This document shows positions 25,202 through 35,100 of a stretch of DNA of 64,000 bases, one piece after another. This DNA comes from ChocPot-Mid sp043804925 (GTDB lineage: Bacteria > Bacteroidota > Ignavibacteria > Kapaibacteriales > UBA2268). Numbering within the stretch: the stretch's first letter is position 1; each line of letters opens with the position of its first letter. Position numbers and translations under genes: made by a program. A model generated the notes under the pieces. That model did not search any database and was not told the DNA's origin. It worked only from the letters and a program-made list of their open reading frames with translations. Where the stretch lies: NCBI GenBank assembly GCA_043804925.1, contig JAZDIP010000023.1, forward strand, positions 62,001 through 126,000. Reading direction: 5' to 3'.

Positions 25202-25768
25202 TTATTCATAATTTGATAAATCCTGTATATACGGTTCAAGTATTTTTCTAAGTTTTTGTTTAGCCCTGAATAATTTAACTTTAACAGTATTTACGTTGCT
25301 TTTGGTAATATCGGCAATTTCCGTATAACTCATACCGTCATATTCTCTAAGTATAAATAACTCACGATATTCTTCAGGCATAAGTTCAATTGCCCTTTTA
25401 ATCAAGTCAAGCAGTTCATCATTTTCGCTTCTGTCATCATTTATTATGGTGCTGTAATCATCAGATGATATCGCTAATTTTTCTGTGCGAAAATAATTAT
25501 AACATAAATTTCTTGCTATAGATAAAATATATCCTTTGGCGTTAGTCATAGAACTCAATTTCTTTGAACCTTGATGGAAATTAAGAAATGTTTCCTGGAA
25601 AACATCTTCGGCAGCTTCTTTGTTGCCAAGGAACCTTCGGCAATAAGCATATATATGCGGAGAATACCTATTGTATAACTCCGTAAACGCTTTTTCAGTA
25701 TCTTCGTTTTCCACTTTTAATAACTGAAAAAGTTCCTCATCGCTTAAGTTTTCTAAAATTTGTCCCAT
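25202..25768 (-). CDS. ECF-type RNA polymerase sigma factor
   Basis: 188 residues. Region 2 is at about 20-90 (FTELYNRYSPHIYAYCRRFLGN, EDVFQETFLNF). Region 4 is at about 125-180 (LMPEEYRELFILREYDGMSYTEIA, then SNVNTVKVKLFRAKQKLRKIL). The length and motifs are typical of group IV sigma factors. The downstream gene encodes a membrane anti-sigma-like protein. Two 14-bp direct repeats lie about 60-95 bp upstream of the start. Confidence 0.93.
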   Translation of the reverse strand: MGQILENLSDEELFQLLKVENEDTEKAFTELYNRYSPHIYAYCRRFLGNKEAAEDVFQETFLNFHQGSKKLSSMTNAKGYILSIARNLCYNYFRTEKLAISSDDYSTIINDDRSENDELLDLIKRAIELMPEEYRELFILREYDGMSYTEIADITKSNVNTVKVKLFRAKQKLRKILEPYIQDLSNYE

Positions 25769-25828
25769 CTTATATGTAATAACACATGAGAATGCAAAAT
25801 GTTACACTTTTTTTTCAAAAAAAGTAAA

Positions 25829-25862
25829 AAAAATTTTTGAATTTCAATAAAAATTTTTGAAT
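25829..25862. promoter_or_regulatory. Direct repeats AAAAATTTTTGAAT, 20 bp apart, upstream of the sigma gene
   Basis: Copies at 25829-25842 and 25849-25862. They may be an autoregulatory site, but the DNA around them is very A+T-rich, so chance is possible. Confidence 0.25.
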
Positions 25863-26010
25863 AATATTCGCATTATTCAGCAAAGTAGTTGATAAATATG
25901 GAATTAGTAGAATTATAAAAAATTTAAGAAAGTATATTTATAAAACTAATAAAAAGGACTAAAAGTAGAAAAACAAGATAATTTGTTGAGAATATTTTAG
26001 TTTTTTTATC

Positions 26011-26739
26011 CTAAAGCCCAATAGCTCTAATTTCAACCCTCCGGTTTTTTCTTCTACCATCTTCAGAATCATTTCTTGCTATTGGAGAAAGTGCACCCTT
26101 CCCATTAGCTAAAAGTCTTAATCTCGATATTCCGCTGTTAGCCAAAAAGTCAGCAACTTTTTGTGCTCTTTCCCTGGCACGACTATCGTTTTGAGTAAAA
26201 GTGCCGGCATCATCAGAATGTCCTGTTATTGCGATTCTAACAGAAGGATTTTCTTTCATAAATAAAGCAACTTCTCTTAAGTAATTACGAATCTCACTAG
26301 TTAAATTTGTAAAGTCTGATGCCGGATATGAAAATACTCTGTTAATCGTTTTTAATTTTGATTCCGGTGTTGATTTGTAAAGTCCTAACTCTTCTTCAAT
26401 TTTTACTGTTGTCGAATACATGTCAATTGCAAGGTCAAAATCACCTACAGCCCAATAATTCTGCATAAGGGCATTATAGTTTTTGGCTTCTCCGATTTTC
26501 CATTTAAGTTGTTTTGCTAATTCAATACCCTGTTTGGCAAATTCAATACCTGTTTCAGGAGAAATTATATTATAACTATATGAAATTTCATAAAGCAAAT
26601 TAACTTTATTAGTATCATCAATAGCTTTAGGTAGTTCCGTTAGCAATGAGTCCACTAAATCCTGTCCTTGTTTTTGTGCTGCCGAATATGCTGTTATAAC
26701 AAACACAAATAGAATGTATATTAATATTTTTGTTTTCAT
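26011..26739 (-). CDS. OmpA-family protein with TPR-like N-terminal part
   Basis: 242 residues with a signal peptide of about 21. Residues 25-120 are helical with TPR-like spacing (GIEFAKQGIELAKQLKWKIGEAKNYN, then AVGDFDLAIDMYST). Residues from about 135 onward are an OmpA peptidoglycan-binding domain: ITGHSDDAGTFTQN, RARERAQKVADFL, and the signature NDSEDGRRKNRRVEI. The binding Asp and Arg positions are present. It should sit in the periplasm, attached to peptidoglycan. It is divergent from the giant repeat protein gene at 27134. Confidence 0.85.
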   Translation of the reverse strand: MKTKILIYILFVFVITAYSAAQKQGQDLVDSLLTELPKAIDDTNKVNLLYEISYSYNIISPETGIEFAKQGIELAKQLKWKIGEAKNYNALMQNYWAVGDFDLAIDMYSTTVKIEEELGLYKSTPESKLKTINRVFSYPASDFTNLTSEIRNYLREVALFMKENPSVRIAITGHSDDAGTFTQNDSRARERAQKVADFLANSGISRLRLLANGKGALSPIARNDSEDGRRKNRRVEIRAIGL

Positions 26740-27133
26740 AAAAAATTATTAAATTATTAAAAATTGAATTTCATATTAATTATTAACGAATGATGAATTT
26801 ATTTGTTATATAAATTTGTTATTATTTAATTAACATTTTGTAAAATCGTTTTTTTTAAAGTATAAATTAATAGTAAATTACAATTCATTAATAATATGTG
26901 ATAATTCAAAGCAAAAAGTAGTTGTCAAATTAGCCTCATACAATAAAATTTAAATATATACATTAATATTCTAACAAAAATGTGCAAAATAAAATATTCT
27001 GAATTTTCTTTCATTTATTTTTCACTTTTTTTTAAATAATTAACAAAATAATTAAGGCATAGATATTGATTGTATTTCAATAATATTTTTGAAACGATAA
27101 TAACATTATAATATATATTAAAGGATTCATAAT
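26740..27133. other. 394-bp A+T-rich divergent promoter region
   Basis: No gene, hairpin terminator or phased array is seen. AAAGGA at 27120-27125 lies 8 bases upstream of the ATG at 27134 and is the likely ribosome site. Promoters for both divergent genes must lie here, but I cannot assign them. Confidence 0.6.
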
Positions 27134-30100
27134 ATGAAAAAATTCTTTCTAATTCCGCTGATAATTTTGTTTTTCAGTACCATCATCAATTTTGATGCAA
27201 TTGCTGAATATCCAAAAATTATCTCATTTCAGGGATTATTAACTGACGAATTCAATAATCCATTTCCTGATGCAGAATACAATGTTCAGTTCACAATTTT
27301 TGACCATGAAACAAATGGCGCACCCGTATGGACAGAGACACATCTAATAACAACCTACAAAGGTGTATTTGATGTTTTGCTGGGTACAGTTACTCCTATA
27401 GATATACCATTCGACAAATCTTATTGGTTATCTGTTGTTTACGAAAATACTGAATACTTGAACCCGCGTATTCCTTTTACAACTGTTCCTTATTCATTTT
27501 GGGCTGATACCGCTAATATTGCTCATGGATTAAGTCAGGATGCTACAGGCGCAGTATTAAATATAAATGGTCTTACTGGCAGAATTAATATTATTGGTGA
27601 CAGTAAAATATTTGTTTCAAATAATGGTAATGATATTAATCTTTCATTTTCCGGAACATCAATTGATACTTTAAGCCCTTTGGACGGCACAATGGAAATT
27701 CAAAATCCCTATGGACCTAACACTTCAATTGGCATTAGAGATGGTTCAATCACTATTGATAAACTTGACCCAAATATTCAATTACCACTCGTAGGACCTG
27801 CAGGTGGTGATTTATCCGGTTCTTATCCAAATCCACAACTCGGTTCCATGGGAGCTTCCCCTGGTAATGTATTAAAATGGAATGGTACTGATTGGGTACC
27901 GTCACCTGATGAATTAAGTACTTTGAACACAACCTCTCCAATAATGGGTGACGGTACGCCCGCTAATCCGATTAGTTTAACAAATACAACAGTTATCCCG
28001 GGATTATATGGGAGTACAACAGAATCTGCTACATTTACAGTAGATGCACAAGGAAGATTGACAAAAGCAGGCAATGTTACTATTAGTGGAACAAGACCTG
28101 GTGGTCTTGCTGGTGGCGACTTGACAGGAACTTATCCAAATCCGACAATAGCTCAAAAAGGTGCTGTAAATGGTCAAATTTTAAAATGGAATGGTACTGC
28201 TTGGGTTGCACAAAATGATGACGGATTAATATCTGTTACAGTTGCTGACCCTATTATTGGTGATGGGACAGCATTAAATCCGGTCGGTTTAGCAAACACA
28301 TTAGTAACACCGGGTTATTACGGAAGTGCCACACAAGTTCCATCTTTTAATGTGGACCAAAAAGGACGATTAACAACTGCCTCAAATATCACCATTTCAG
28401 GAACATTGCCCGGTGGTTCTGCAGGTGGCGATTTAACAGGCACATATCCAAATCCGACAATTGCGCAAAAAGGAGCAACAAACGGACAATTTTTAACATG
28501 GAATGGAACATCATGGGTAGCCACAGATCCGGCATCGGTAGAATCAAGAGTTAGAGCAAACGCACCTATTACTGGTAACGGAACAACCGCTTCACCACTC
28601 GGTTTAGCGAATACAGCAGTAACAGCAGGTAGCTATGGAAGCGCTACTCAAGTACCAACCTACACAGTAGATGCACAAGGAAGATTAACAGCTGCAGCCA
28701 ACGTTGCAATAACTGGAACAGTTCCCGATGGAACAACAAATGACCAAATTTTGGTTTGGAATGGAACTGACTGGGTTCCAGCAGACCCCACAACTATAGA
28801 ATCAAGTGTAAGTGTAACTGCACCAATCACTGGTGACGGAACAACAGCAACACCACTTGGCTTAGCAAATACAACAGTTACTGCAGGCAGCTACGGAAGT
28901 GCAACACAAGTACCAACATATACGGTAGATGCCCAAGGAAGACTAACCACCGCATCAAATGTTACTATAACAGGAACAACTCCTGGAGGCACAGCAGGCG
29001 GTGATTTAACAGGCACATATCCAAATCCGACAATAGCACAAAAAGGCGCAACGACAGGAAATGTATTAAATTGGAATGGTTCAGCATGGGTACCTATAGA
29101 CCCATCAGCAATGAATACAAGTGTAAACGTAACTACACCAATCACTGGTGATGGAACAACAGCTACACCACTTGGCTTAGCAAATACAACAGTAACCGCA
29201 GGCAGCTACGGAAGTGCCACCCAGGTACCGACATACACAGTAGATGCACAAGGAAGACTAACAGCCGCATCAAATGTAACAATCACAGGCACAGTTCCGG
29301 ATGGAACAACAGCAGATCAGATCCTTGTTTGGAACGGAAGCGACTGGGTGCCAGCCGACCCGGCAACAACAGAATCGAGTGTAGAAGTAACAGCAAGGTT
29401 AACAGGTGATGGCACAACAGCCAATCCATTAGACATAGCACAAAATGGAGCAACAAACGGAAATGTATTAAACTGGAATGGTTCAGCATGGGTACCTATA
29501 GACCCATCAGCAATGAATACAAGTGTAAATGTAACGGCACCAATCACAGGTGACGGTACATCAGCAACACCATTAGGTTTAGCAAATACGGCAGTAGCAG
29601 CAGGCAGCTACGGAAGTGCAACACAAGTACCGACCTACACTGTAGATGCACAAGGAAGATTGACTGCTGCATCAAATGTTACAATAACAGGAACAGTTCC
29701 TAATGGAACTGCATTCGATCAGGTGCTGGAATGGAATGGGAGTGCTTGGGTTCCTGTAGACCCATCAACTATTGAAACTGCGGTCATTGTAACTGCACCA
29801 ATCACAGGTGATGGAACAACAGGAAATCCGTTAGGATTAGCCAATACAACGGTAACACCAAATAGTTATGGAAGTGCAACACAGGTAGGGACATTCACAG
29901 TAGATGCACAGGGTAGATTAACGGCAGCAGGCAACACAACAATAACAGGAACAACACCCGGAGGTACAGCGGGTGGAGATTTAACAGGCACATATCCAAA
30001 TCCGACGATAGCAAGTAAAGGAGCGACAGCAGGACAATTTTTAACATGGGATGGAGACAGTTGGGAACCTGTAGATCCAACAACAGTAGAATCAAGTGTA

Positions 30101-31804
30101 AGTACAGATGCACCAATCACGGGAGACGGAACAACAGGAAATCCGTTAGGATTAGCCAATACAACGGTTACACCAAATAGTTATGGAAGTGCCACACAAG
30201 TAGGAACATTCACGGTAGATGCACAGGGTAGATTAACGGCAGCAGGCAATACGACAATCACAGGCACAGTACCCGGAGGTACAGCGGGTGGAGATTTAAC
30301 AGGTACATATCCAAATCCGACGATAGCACAAAAAGGAGCAACAAACGGTCAAGTATTAAAATGGAATGGTTCAGCATGGATACCAAGTACTGATAATGGT
30401 ACTACTTATTCTGCCGGGACTGGAATTAATATAACAGGAACAACAATTACAAATACCGGTGATACGGATGCAAGTAATGACATAACAACATCAACATCTG
30501 CTGGTGGTGACTTAGCAGGCACATATCCAAATCCGACAATTGCACAGAAGAGTGCAACAAGTGGACAAGTTCTAAAATGGAATGGTTCATCCTGGACTCC
30601 TCAAACGGACAATGGTTTAACCACAGTAAGTGTAAGTACACCCCTGACAGGAGATGGTACGGGTGGTAATCCGATAGGATTAGCAAATACTACAGTATCA
30701 GCAGGAAGCTACGGAAATGCAACTCAAGTAGGTACATTTACAGTAGATGCACAGGGAAGAATAACTGCGGCAGGAAACACAACGATAACCGGAACAGTAC
30801 CCGGAGGTACAGCGGGAGGAGATTTGACAGGTACATATCCAAATCCGACATTGGTTAGTACTGCAGTAACAGCAGGAAGTTATGGAAGTGCCACACAAGT
30901 AGGAACATTTACAGTTGATTCAAAAGGAAGATTAACTGCAGCAGGGAATACAACAATCAGCGGAACTACACCAGGAGGTAGTGCTGGCGGAGATTTAACA
31001 GGAACTTATCCAAATCCGACCTTAGCATCAAAAGGTGCTTCGACAAATCAAGTCTTAACATGGAATGGAACTGTGTGGACCCCACTTGATGCTACAAACA
31101 GTGCTTGGGGAAAAACAGGAAATGCCGGTACTTCAACAAGTACAAACTTTATTGGAACTACTGATGCAGTAGGCCTTGTATTCAAGACTTCCAATACTGA
31201 AAGGATGAGAATATCGTCAAGTGGCTCGATAGGAATTGGAACAACAACTCCAACTCAAACATTACAGGTTAATGGTAATGTTTTAATATCTGGTACTGGG
31301 AATAAGATGATGATAGCGGATTCCAGTGGTTCTTATAGCAGTTCTTTTAAAAGCAGAACTCAAACAGCAAATATAAATTATAACTTACCTGCGTCGCAGG
31401 GTAATGCAAGTTCGTACCTTGTTAATGATGGTAATGGAAATTTAACATGGACTGAACAAATAAGTTCAAGATTCACAAATGCAGGTGTTCCCCAAAATGA
31501 TACCGCAAAAGTTGCGGATGCGACGATGAATATCGACGTTCAAAATACTTCAATTAATTTATATTCCGATGGCAATTTAGGAAGACAAGAAGTTATTTTA
31601 AGTAATGGTATGAGCGTTGGACAAATATTGTATCTTATAGTTATGTCAGGTACTCAGGGCTATACTACAAGATATAGAGTGTCAAGGTCATCTACTGTTA
31701 AATTGAACTCGCCTTCTTATACTTTAGAAAAATTTGATACGATGATAATGGTTTGGACCGGCTCATTCTGGCTGCAAACCGCAGTAACAATAAATAATGG
31801 TTGA
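27134..31804 (+). CDS. Giant tail-fibre-like repeat protein (putative adhesin)
   Basis: 1556 residues. The signal peptide is about 1-24. Residues 25-135 are the N-terminal domain common in bacterial tail-fibre-like proteins (ISFQGLLTDEFNNPFPDAEY, VWTETHL, GVFDVLLG, TVPYSFWADTA). Residues ~220-1310 are tandem modules mixing three blocks: GGDLTGTYPNPTIAQKGA (nine copies), GQVLKWNGSAWVP (about a dozen), and YGSATQVPTYTVDAQGRLTAA (ten). Next comes the ERMRISSSGSIGIGTTTPTQ segment found before trimerising tails of fibre proteins, then a C-terminal domain of ~150 residues. There is no T9SS sorting domain. It is probably a secreted or surface fibre. The export route is unclear. Confidence 0.82.
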   Translation: MKKFFLIPLIILFFSTIINFDAIAEYPKIISFQGLLTDEFNNPFPDAEYNVQFTIFDHETNGAPVWTETHLITTYKGVFDVLLGTVTPIDIPFDKSYWLSVVYENTEYLNPRIPFTTVPYSFWADTANIAHGLSQDATGAVLNINGLTGRINIIGDSKIFVSNNGNDINLSFSGTSIDTLSPLDGTMEIQNPYGPNTSIGIRDGSITIDKLDPNIQLPLVGPAGGDLSGSYPNPQLGSMGASPGNVLKWNGTDWVPSPDELSTLNTTSPIMGDGTPANPISLTNTTVIPGLYGSTTESATFTVDAQGRLTKAGNVTISGTRPGGLAGGDLTGTYPNPTIAQKGAVNGQILKWNGTAWVAQNDDGLISVTVADPIIGDGTALNPVGLANTLVTPGYYGSATQVPSFNVDQKGRLTTASNITISGTLPGGSAGGDLTGTYPNPTIAQKGATNGQFLTWNGTSWVATDPASVESRVRANAPITGNGTTASPLGLANTAVTAGSYGSATQVPTYTVDAQGRLTAAANVAITGTVPDGTTNDQILVWNGTDWVPADPTTIESSVSVTAPITGDGTTATPLGLANTTVTAGSYGSATQVPTYTVDAQGRLTTASNVTITGTTPGGTAGGDLTGTYPNPTIAQKGATTGNVLNWNGSAWVPIDPSAMNTSVNVTTPITGDGTTATPLGLANTTVTAGSYGSATQVPTYTVDAQGRLTAASNVTITGTVPDGTTADQILVWNGSDWVPADPATTESSVEVTARLTGDGTTANPLDIAQNGATNGNVLNWNGSAWVPIDPSAMNTSVNVTAPITGDGTSATPLGLANTAVAAGSYGSATQVPTYTVDAQGRLTAASNVTITGTVPNGTAFDQVLEWNGSAWVPVDPSTIETAVIVTAPITGDGTTGNPLGLANTTVTPNSYGSATQVGTFTVDAQGRLTAAGNTTITGTTPGGTAGGDLTGTYPNPTIASKGATAGQFLTWDGDSWEPVDPTTVESSVSTDAPITGDGTTGNPLGLANTTVTPNSYGSATQVGTFTVDAQGRLTAAGNTTITGTVPGGTAGGDLTGTYPNPTIAQKGATNGQVLKWNGSAWIPSTDNGTTYSAGTGINITGTTITNTGDTDASNDITTSTSAGGDLAGTYPNPTIAQKSATSGQVLKWNGSSWTPQTDNGLTTVSVSTPLTGDGTGGNPIGLANTTVSAGSYGNATQVGTFTVDAQGRITAAGNTTITGTVPGGTAGGDLTGTYPNPTLVSTAVTAGSYGSATQVGTFTVDSKGRLTAAGNTTISGTTPGGSAGGDLTGTYPNPTLASKGASTNQVLTWNGTVWTPLDATNSAWGKTGNAGTSTSTNFIGTTDAVGLVFKTSNTERMRISSSGSIGIGTTTPTQTLQVNGNVLISGTGNKMMIADSSGSYSSSFKSRTQTANINYNLPASQGNASSYLVNDGNGNLTWTEQISSRFTNAGVPQNDTAKVADATMNIDVQNTSINLYSDGNLGRQEVILSNGMSVGQILYLIVMSGTQGYTTRYRVSRSSTVKLNSPSYTLEKFDTMIMVWTGSFWLQTAVTINNG
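27800..31060 (+). repeat. Coding tandem repeats with near-identical DNA blocks
   Basis: Blocks such as the sequence around ACATATCCAAATCCGAC recur nine times, and GTAGATGCACAAGGAAGA-type blocks about ten times. Some neighbouring modules (for example 29810-29960 and 30115-30265) are almost identical at DNA level, with a period close to 305 bp. Such identity implies recent duplication or gene conversion. Confidence 0.85.
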
Positions 31805-31867
31805 TTTTTTGAGTTTAAATGATGTTATCAACTGGTCTGAGATAATAAATAAAGTAACTAAAGAAAT

Positions 31868-32827
31868 ATGAAAATAAACGATATGAAAAATTATTTTAAA
31901 AGAGTTTTAATAAACAGATTAATTTTGAAAATAATATTTGCTGTCTTACTTTTCAGTAACATTGCAAACAGCCAAGTATTAAACAGGCATGTAGTTGGTT
32001 CTGGAGGTAGAGCGGTTGAAAACAATGGTGTAAGGATTAATTGCACAATCGGGCAAACTCATATCGGTTTACTTAAACCTCCTTCCGATACAATAGTCCA
32101 TGGCGTTGGTTACTGGTATGCAGCATCATATATAATGAATAATCCGGAACCCGTTTGTGATTTAATAATCCCAAATCTTAGTGCTGAAATCGGTTTTCAT
32201 GTGAGTGTACCTTTGATCCTATTAAAAACAGATTATAATTATTTAATTGAAAATCGTCATTTTCGTGCAACAATCAGCTATAATTCTACTGTCCTTCAAC
32301 CAATAAAATTATCTCCAAATTGTAATTCTCTTAATGGTAACGTGTGTTCGGTTACGATTGAAGGAGAAATGACAGATTCAGTAGGAGTAATTGCATATAT
32401 AGATTTTTTAGTAAGATTGGGTAGTGTGGAAAAATCTCCATTGATAATTGATGATTTTCAATGGATAGATTCAAAAAAGGTACACTTAAAGAAACAAGAC
32501 GGTGAGCTTGAATTACTTGGTATTTGCCGTGAAGGAGATACTATCAGATTGGTTAAAAAATCTGTTGAAGCAGGACTGTATGCCAGTTATCCCGAACCTG
32601 CAAGTGACCAGACATTAATTAATTTCAGTCTTAGTGAAAAGGGTTATACAAAAATTTCTCTAATTAATAATTTGGGAAGGGATGTTTTCACCATTTTTGA
32701 TGGGATAGCTGAAATAGGAAGACAAAGCGTATTAGTTGATTTGACAGATATTTCGAGTGGTTTGTATTATATTAATCTTATCACTCCAACAGAGAGGTTC
32801 AGTAGAAAATTATTAATTCAAAAATAA
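31868..32827 (+). CDS. T9SS-sorted protein with cohesin-like domain
   Basis: 319 residues; a second ATG at 31883 is also possible. The signal peptide ends near NIANSQ (about 36). The mature N-terminus has the wording GSGGRAVENNGVRINCTIGQ, common in T9SS cargo of this group. Residues ~95-200 resemble a cohesin-like or protease-inhibitor-like beta domain (FRATISYNSTVLQPIKLSP, VGVIAYIDFLVRLG). The C-terminal ~80 residues are a T9SS sorting domain (SYPEPASDQTLINF, ISSGLYYINL). It lies 63 bp after the giant protein gene and 11 bp before the dual-OmpA gene, so the three probably form an operon. Confidence 0.82.
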   Translation: MKINDMKNYFKRVLINRLILKIIFAVLLFSNIANSQVLNRHVVGSGGRAVENNGVRINCTIGQTHIGLLKPPSDTIVHGVGYWYAASYIMNNPEPVCDLIIPNLSAEIGFHVSVPLILLKTDYNYLIENRHFRATISYNSTVLQPIKLSPNCNSLNGNVCSVTIEGEMTDSVGVIAYIDFLVRLGSVEKSPLIIDDFQWIDSKKVHLKKQDGELELLGICREGDTIRLVKKSVEAGLYASYPEPASDQTLINFSLSEKGYTKISLINNLGRDVFTIFDGIAEIGRQSVLVDLTDISSGLYYINLITPTERFSRKLLIQK

Positions 32828-32838
32828 ATTTAAATTAA

Positions 32839-35079
32839 ATGAAAATTAGTTTTAAGAAATTCAATGATAGATTATTCTTAATTTTTTTAATCATAAGTAT
32901 TATAGTAAATAATATCGGAACTCTTTCCGGTCAGGAAAGTGCCAGATATACGGATTCTCTTCTTGGGGAAAGTCAATACTTTAACACTAATGTTTGGTCT
33001 GTAGGGATTTTTGGTGGTGTATTGTTAAATAACCACTACGTTGATTTCCATGCTCTTCCTACTGTCCCAAGTTGTTGTCCTGATTATCAAACGGGATTTG
33101 GTACTAAAATGACTTTTGGTGCTTTGTTTGATTATAAATTATTCAGAGATTATAATATTTTTGCAGAACTAAGAGCCGCTTACTCAAACATAGGTGGAAC
33201 AATTAAAGCTGAAGAAAGGGAACTTATGTTCTATAGCCCTACTGAGTCTGTGATGGGACTTATCGAACACACAATAGAAACATCAATTAATTCAATATCC
33301 TTACAACCAATAATTATGTATGGGATTTTCGATAATACTTATTTACACCTTGGAATGTCGTTTGCTTACATCAATTCTACATCATTCGAACAAAAAGAAA
33401 CTTTAATTGAACCAAAAGATTTAACTTTTGAAAACGGCAGTAAAATTCGAATGAATTATGGAGGTTCAATTCCAGATGTAGCTGATTTTTACTCTTCGGT
33501 ACTTGGTGGTCTCAACTACGATTTGGCATTGAGCAAGAAGAAGGATTGGTTTCTTTCTCCTGAAGTTTTTCTTGAATATAATTTAAATAACTTAATTCCA
33601 AATGAAAAATGGAATGTTCTTTCGGTTCGAATGGCTCTTGCCCTGAATTATAGAAAAGGTATTGAAGAAATTGAAAGATTTGAACAATTTGAAAAAATCG
33701 ATACTGTTAAAATTGAAATGCCAACTATAGCGGAAAATAAAATAGTTGTTGGTAAACCTACGGTTTATTATGATTCTTTGAAGGTCCAAAATGTATTAAC
33801 CATAACAGAAAATTATTTCAGGACAGATACTTTATTTACTCCCCCGGAATATGTTATGACAGCTTCTTTAAAAATAACAGCTCTCGAAGATAATGGCAGG
33901 GAAATACATTCGCCTGATATTAAGGTCGAAGAATTTTTATATAACAAAATGCAACCAATATTAAACTATGTGTTCTTCGATTCGAACTCTTATGCAATTC
34001 CTGAGAGATATAATATTTTAACCAATTCCCAAGCGAAAGATTTCAATCTTAATAGGGCTTTTACTAAGAAGGAACTTGGATTTTACCATAATATATTAAA
34101 TATTATTGGCTATAAGTTGAAGCAAAATACTGATGCCAATATTACGCTTATTGGAAGTAACTACAATCTGGATGCTGAGAAAAACAACTTAACATTATCG
34201 AAAAATCGTGCACAAGCCGTGAAGGATTACTTGGCTAATGTATGGCAAATAAATCCTGACAGGATATCTGTTAAAGCAAGAAATCTTCCGGCAACACCTT
34301 CTAATAATAGAGCTATCGAAGGCCATGAAGAAAACAGAAGAGTCGAAATCTATTCGGACAACTTCAGAATAACTTCATCACTTATTGCACGCGACACAAT
34401 ACTGGAAATCAAATTTATTGATAATGATGATCCTCAACAAAGGAATTTGAACTTTGGCGGATTTAGGATATATACCTCAGCTAATTCCGAGAAAGAGATT
34501 AAAGATTGGAAACTTGTAATTCTCCAGGGAAATGACACTTTAGAGACATTTACGGGTAGGGGAACTATTCCCCCAATTCATGATTGGATTGTTAAATCAG
34601 ATGTTAATAAATCTGAGTTATTATCAAAACCTATCAATTTTGTATTTAGTGCTTCGGATATTGGCGGTAAACAGGTGAATATTAAGGAAGTTCCCAAAGT
34701 TGATGTTAAGACGATTGCATCAAAAAGACTAAACAGAGAACAAGATACTAAAAAAGACAGCTACAGCATGATGTTATTTGAGTTTGGTTCTGCGAGGTTT
34801 ACAGAAGAGAACAAAGACTTTCCAAATATAATAAGAAGATTACTAAAAGACAATTCACAAGTAAAGGTCATTGGTTATTCAGATAGCTTCGGTAATGATG
34901 ATTTTAACTTAAGACTATCAACTCAAAGAGCAGATGCAGTAGCTAAAGCTATAAATCATCCAAACATTACAAGTCAGGGTGTTGGTGAAACCATGCTGCT
35001 ATACAACAATGATTCACCTGAAGGAAGATTCTATTGCAGGACCGTTGATATTATTTCAGAAACGCCAATACATTGGTAG
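32839..35079 (+). CDS. Porin-like outer-membrane protein with two OmpA domains
   Basis: 746 residues with a signal peptide of about 30. Residues ~50-275 look like a beta-barrel (WSVGIFGGVLLNNHYV, LSVRMALALNYRKG). The first OmpA domain is at ~370-515 (YVFFDSNSYAIPERY, LSKNRAQAVKDYL, EGHEENRRVEIYSD). The second is at ~645-746 (FEFGSARFTEENKDF, VIGYSDSFGNDDFNLRLSTQRADAV); its last part, SPEGRFYCRTVDI, keeps the general shape but has CRTVDI where NRRVEI is usual. Two peptidoglycan-binding modules in one porin-like protein are uncommon. It is the last gene of the plus-strand cluster with the giant repeat protein. Confidence 0.82.
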   Translation: MKISFKKFNDRLFLIFLIISIIVNNIGTLSGQESARYTDSLLGESQYFNTNVWSVGIFGGVLLNNHYVDFHALPTVPSCCPDYQTGFGTKMTFGALFDYKLFRDYNIFAELRAAYSNIGGTIKAEERELMFYSPTESVMGLIEHTIETSINSISLQPIIMYGIFDNTYLHLGMSFAYINSTSFEQKETLIEPKDLTFENGSKIRMNYGGSIPDVADFYSSVLGGLNYDLALSKKKDWFLSPEVFLEYNLNNLIPNEKWNVLSVRMALALNYRKGIEEIERFEQFEKIDTVKIEMPTIAENKIVVGKPTVYYDSLKVQNVLTITENYFRTDTLFTPPEYVMTASLKITALEDNGREIHSPDIKVEEFLYNKMQPILNYVFFDSNSYAIPERYNILTNSQAKDFNLNRAFTKKELGFYHNILNIIGYKLKQNTDANITLIGSNYNLDAEKNNLTLSKNRAQAVKDYLANVWQINPDRISVKARNLPATPSNNRAIEGHEENRRVEIYSDNFRITSSLIARDTILEIKFIDNDDPQQRNLNFGGFRIYTSANSEKEIKDWKLVILQGNDTLETFTGRGTIPPIHDWIVKSDVNKSELLSKPINFVFSASDIGGKQVNIKEVPKVDVKTIASKRLNREQDTKKDSYSMMLFEFGSARFTEENKDFPNIIRRLLKDNSQVKVIGYSDSFGNDDFNLRLSTQRADAVAKAINHPNITSQGVGETMLLYNNDSPEGRFYCRTVDIISETPIHW

Positions 35080-35100
35080 GTAAATTTAGCGAAAAGTGAA

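Noticed and set aside
27823..30898. Several minus ORFs of 60-97 codons opposite the giant repeat gene
   Set aside because: They repeat with the modules on the other strand and are shadows of the tandem repeats.
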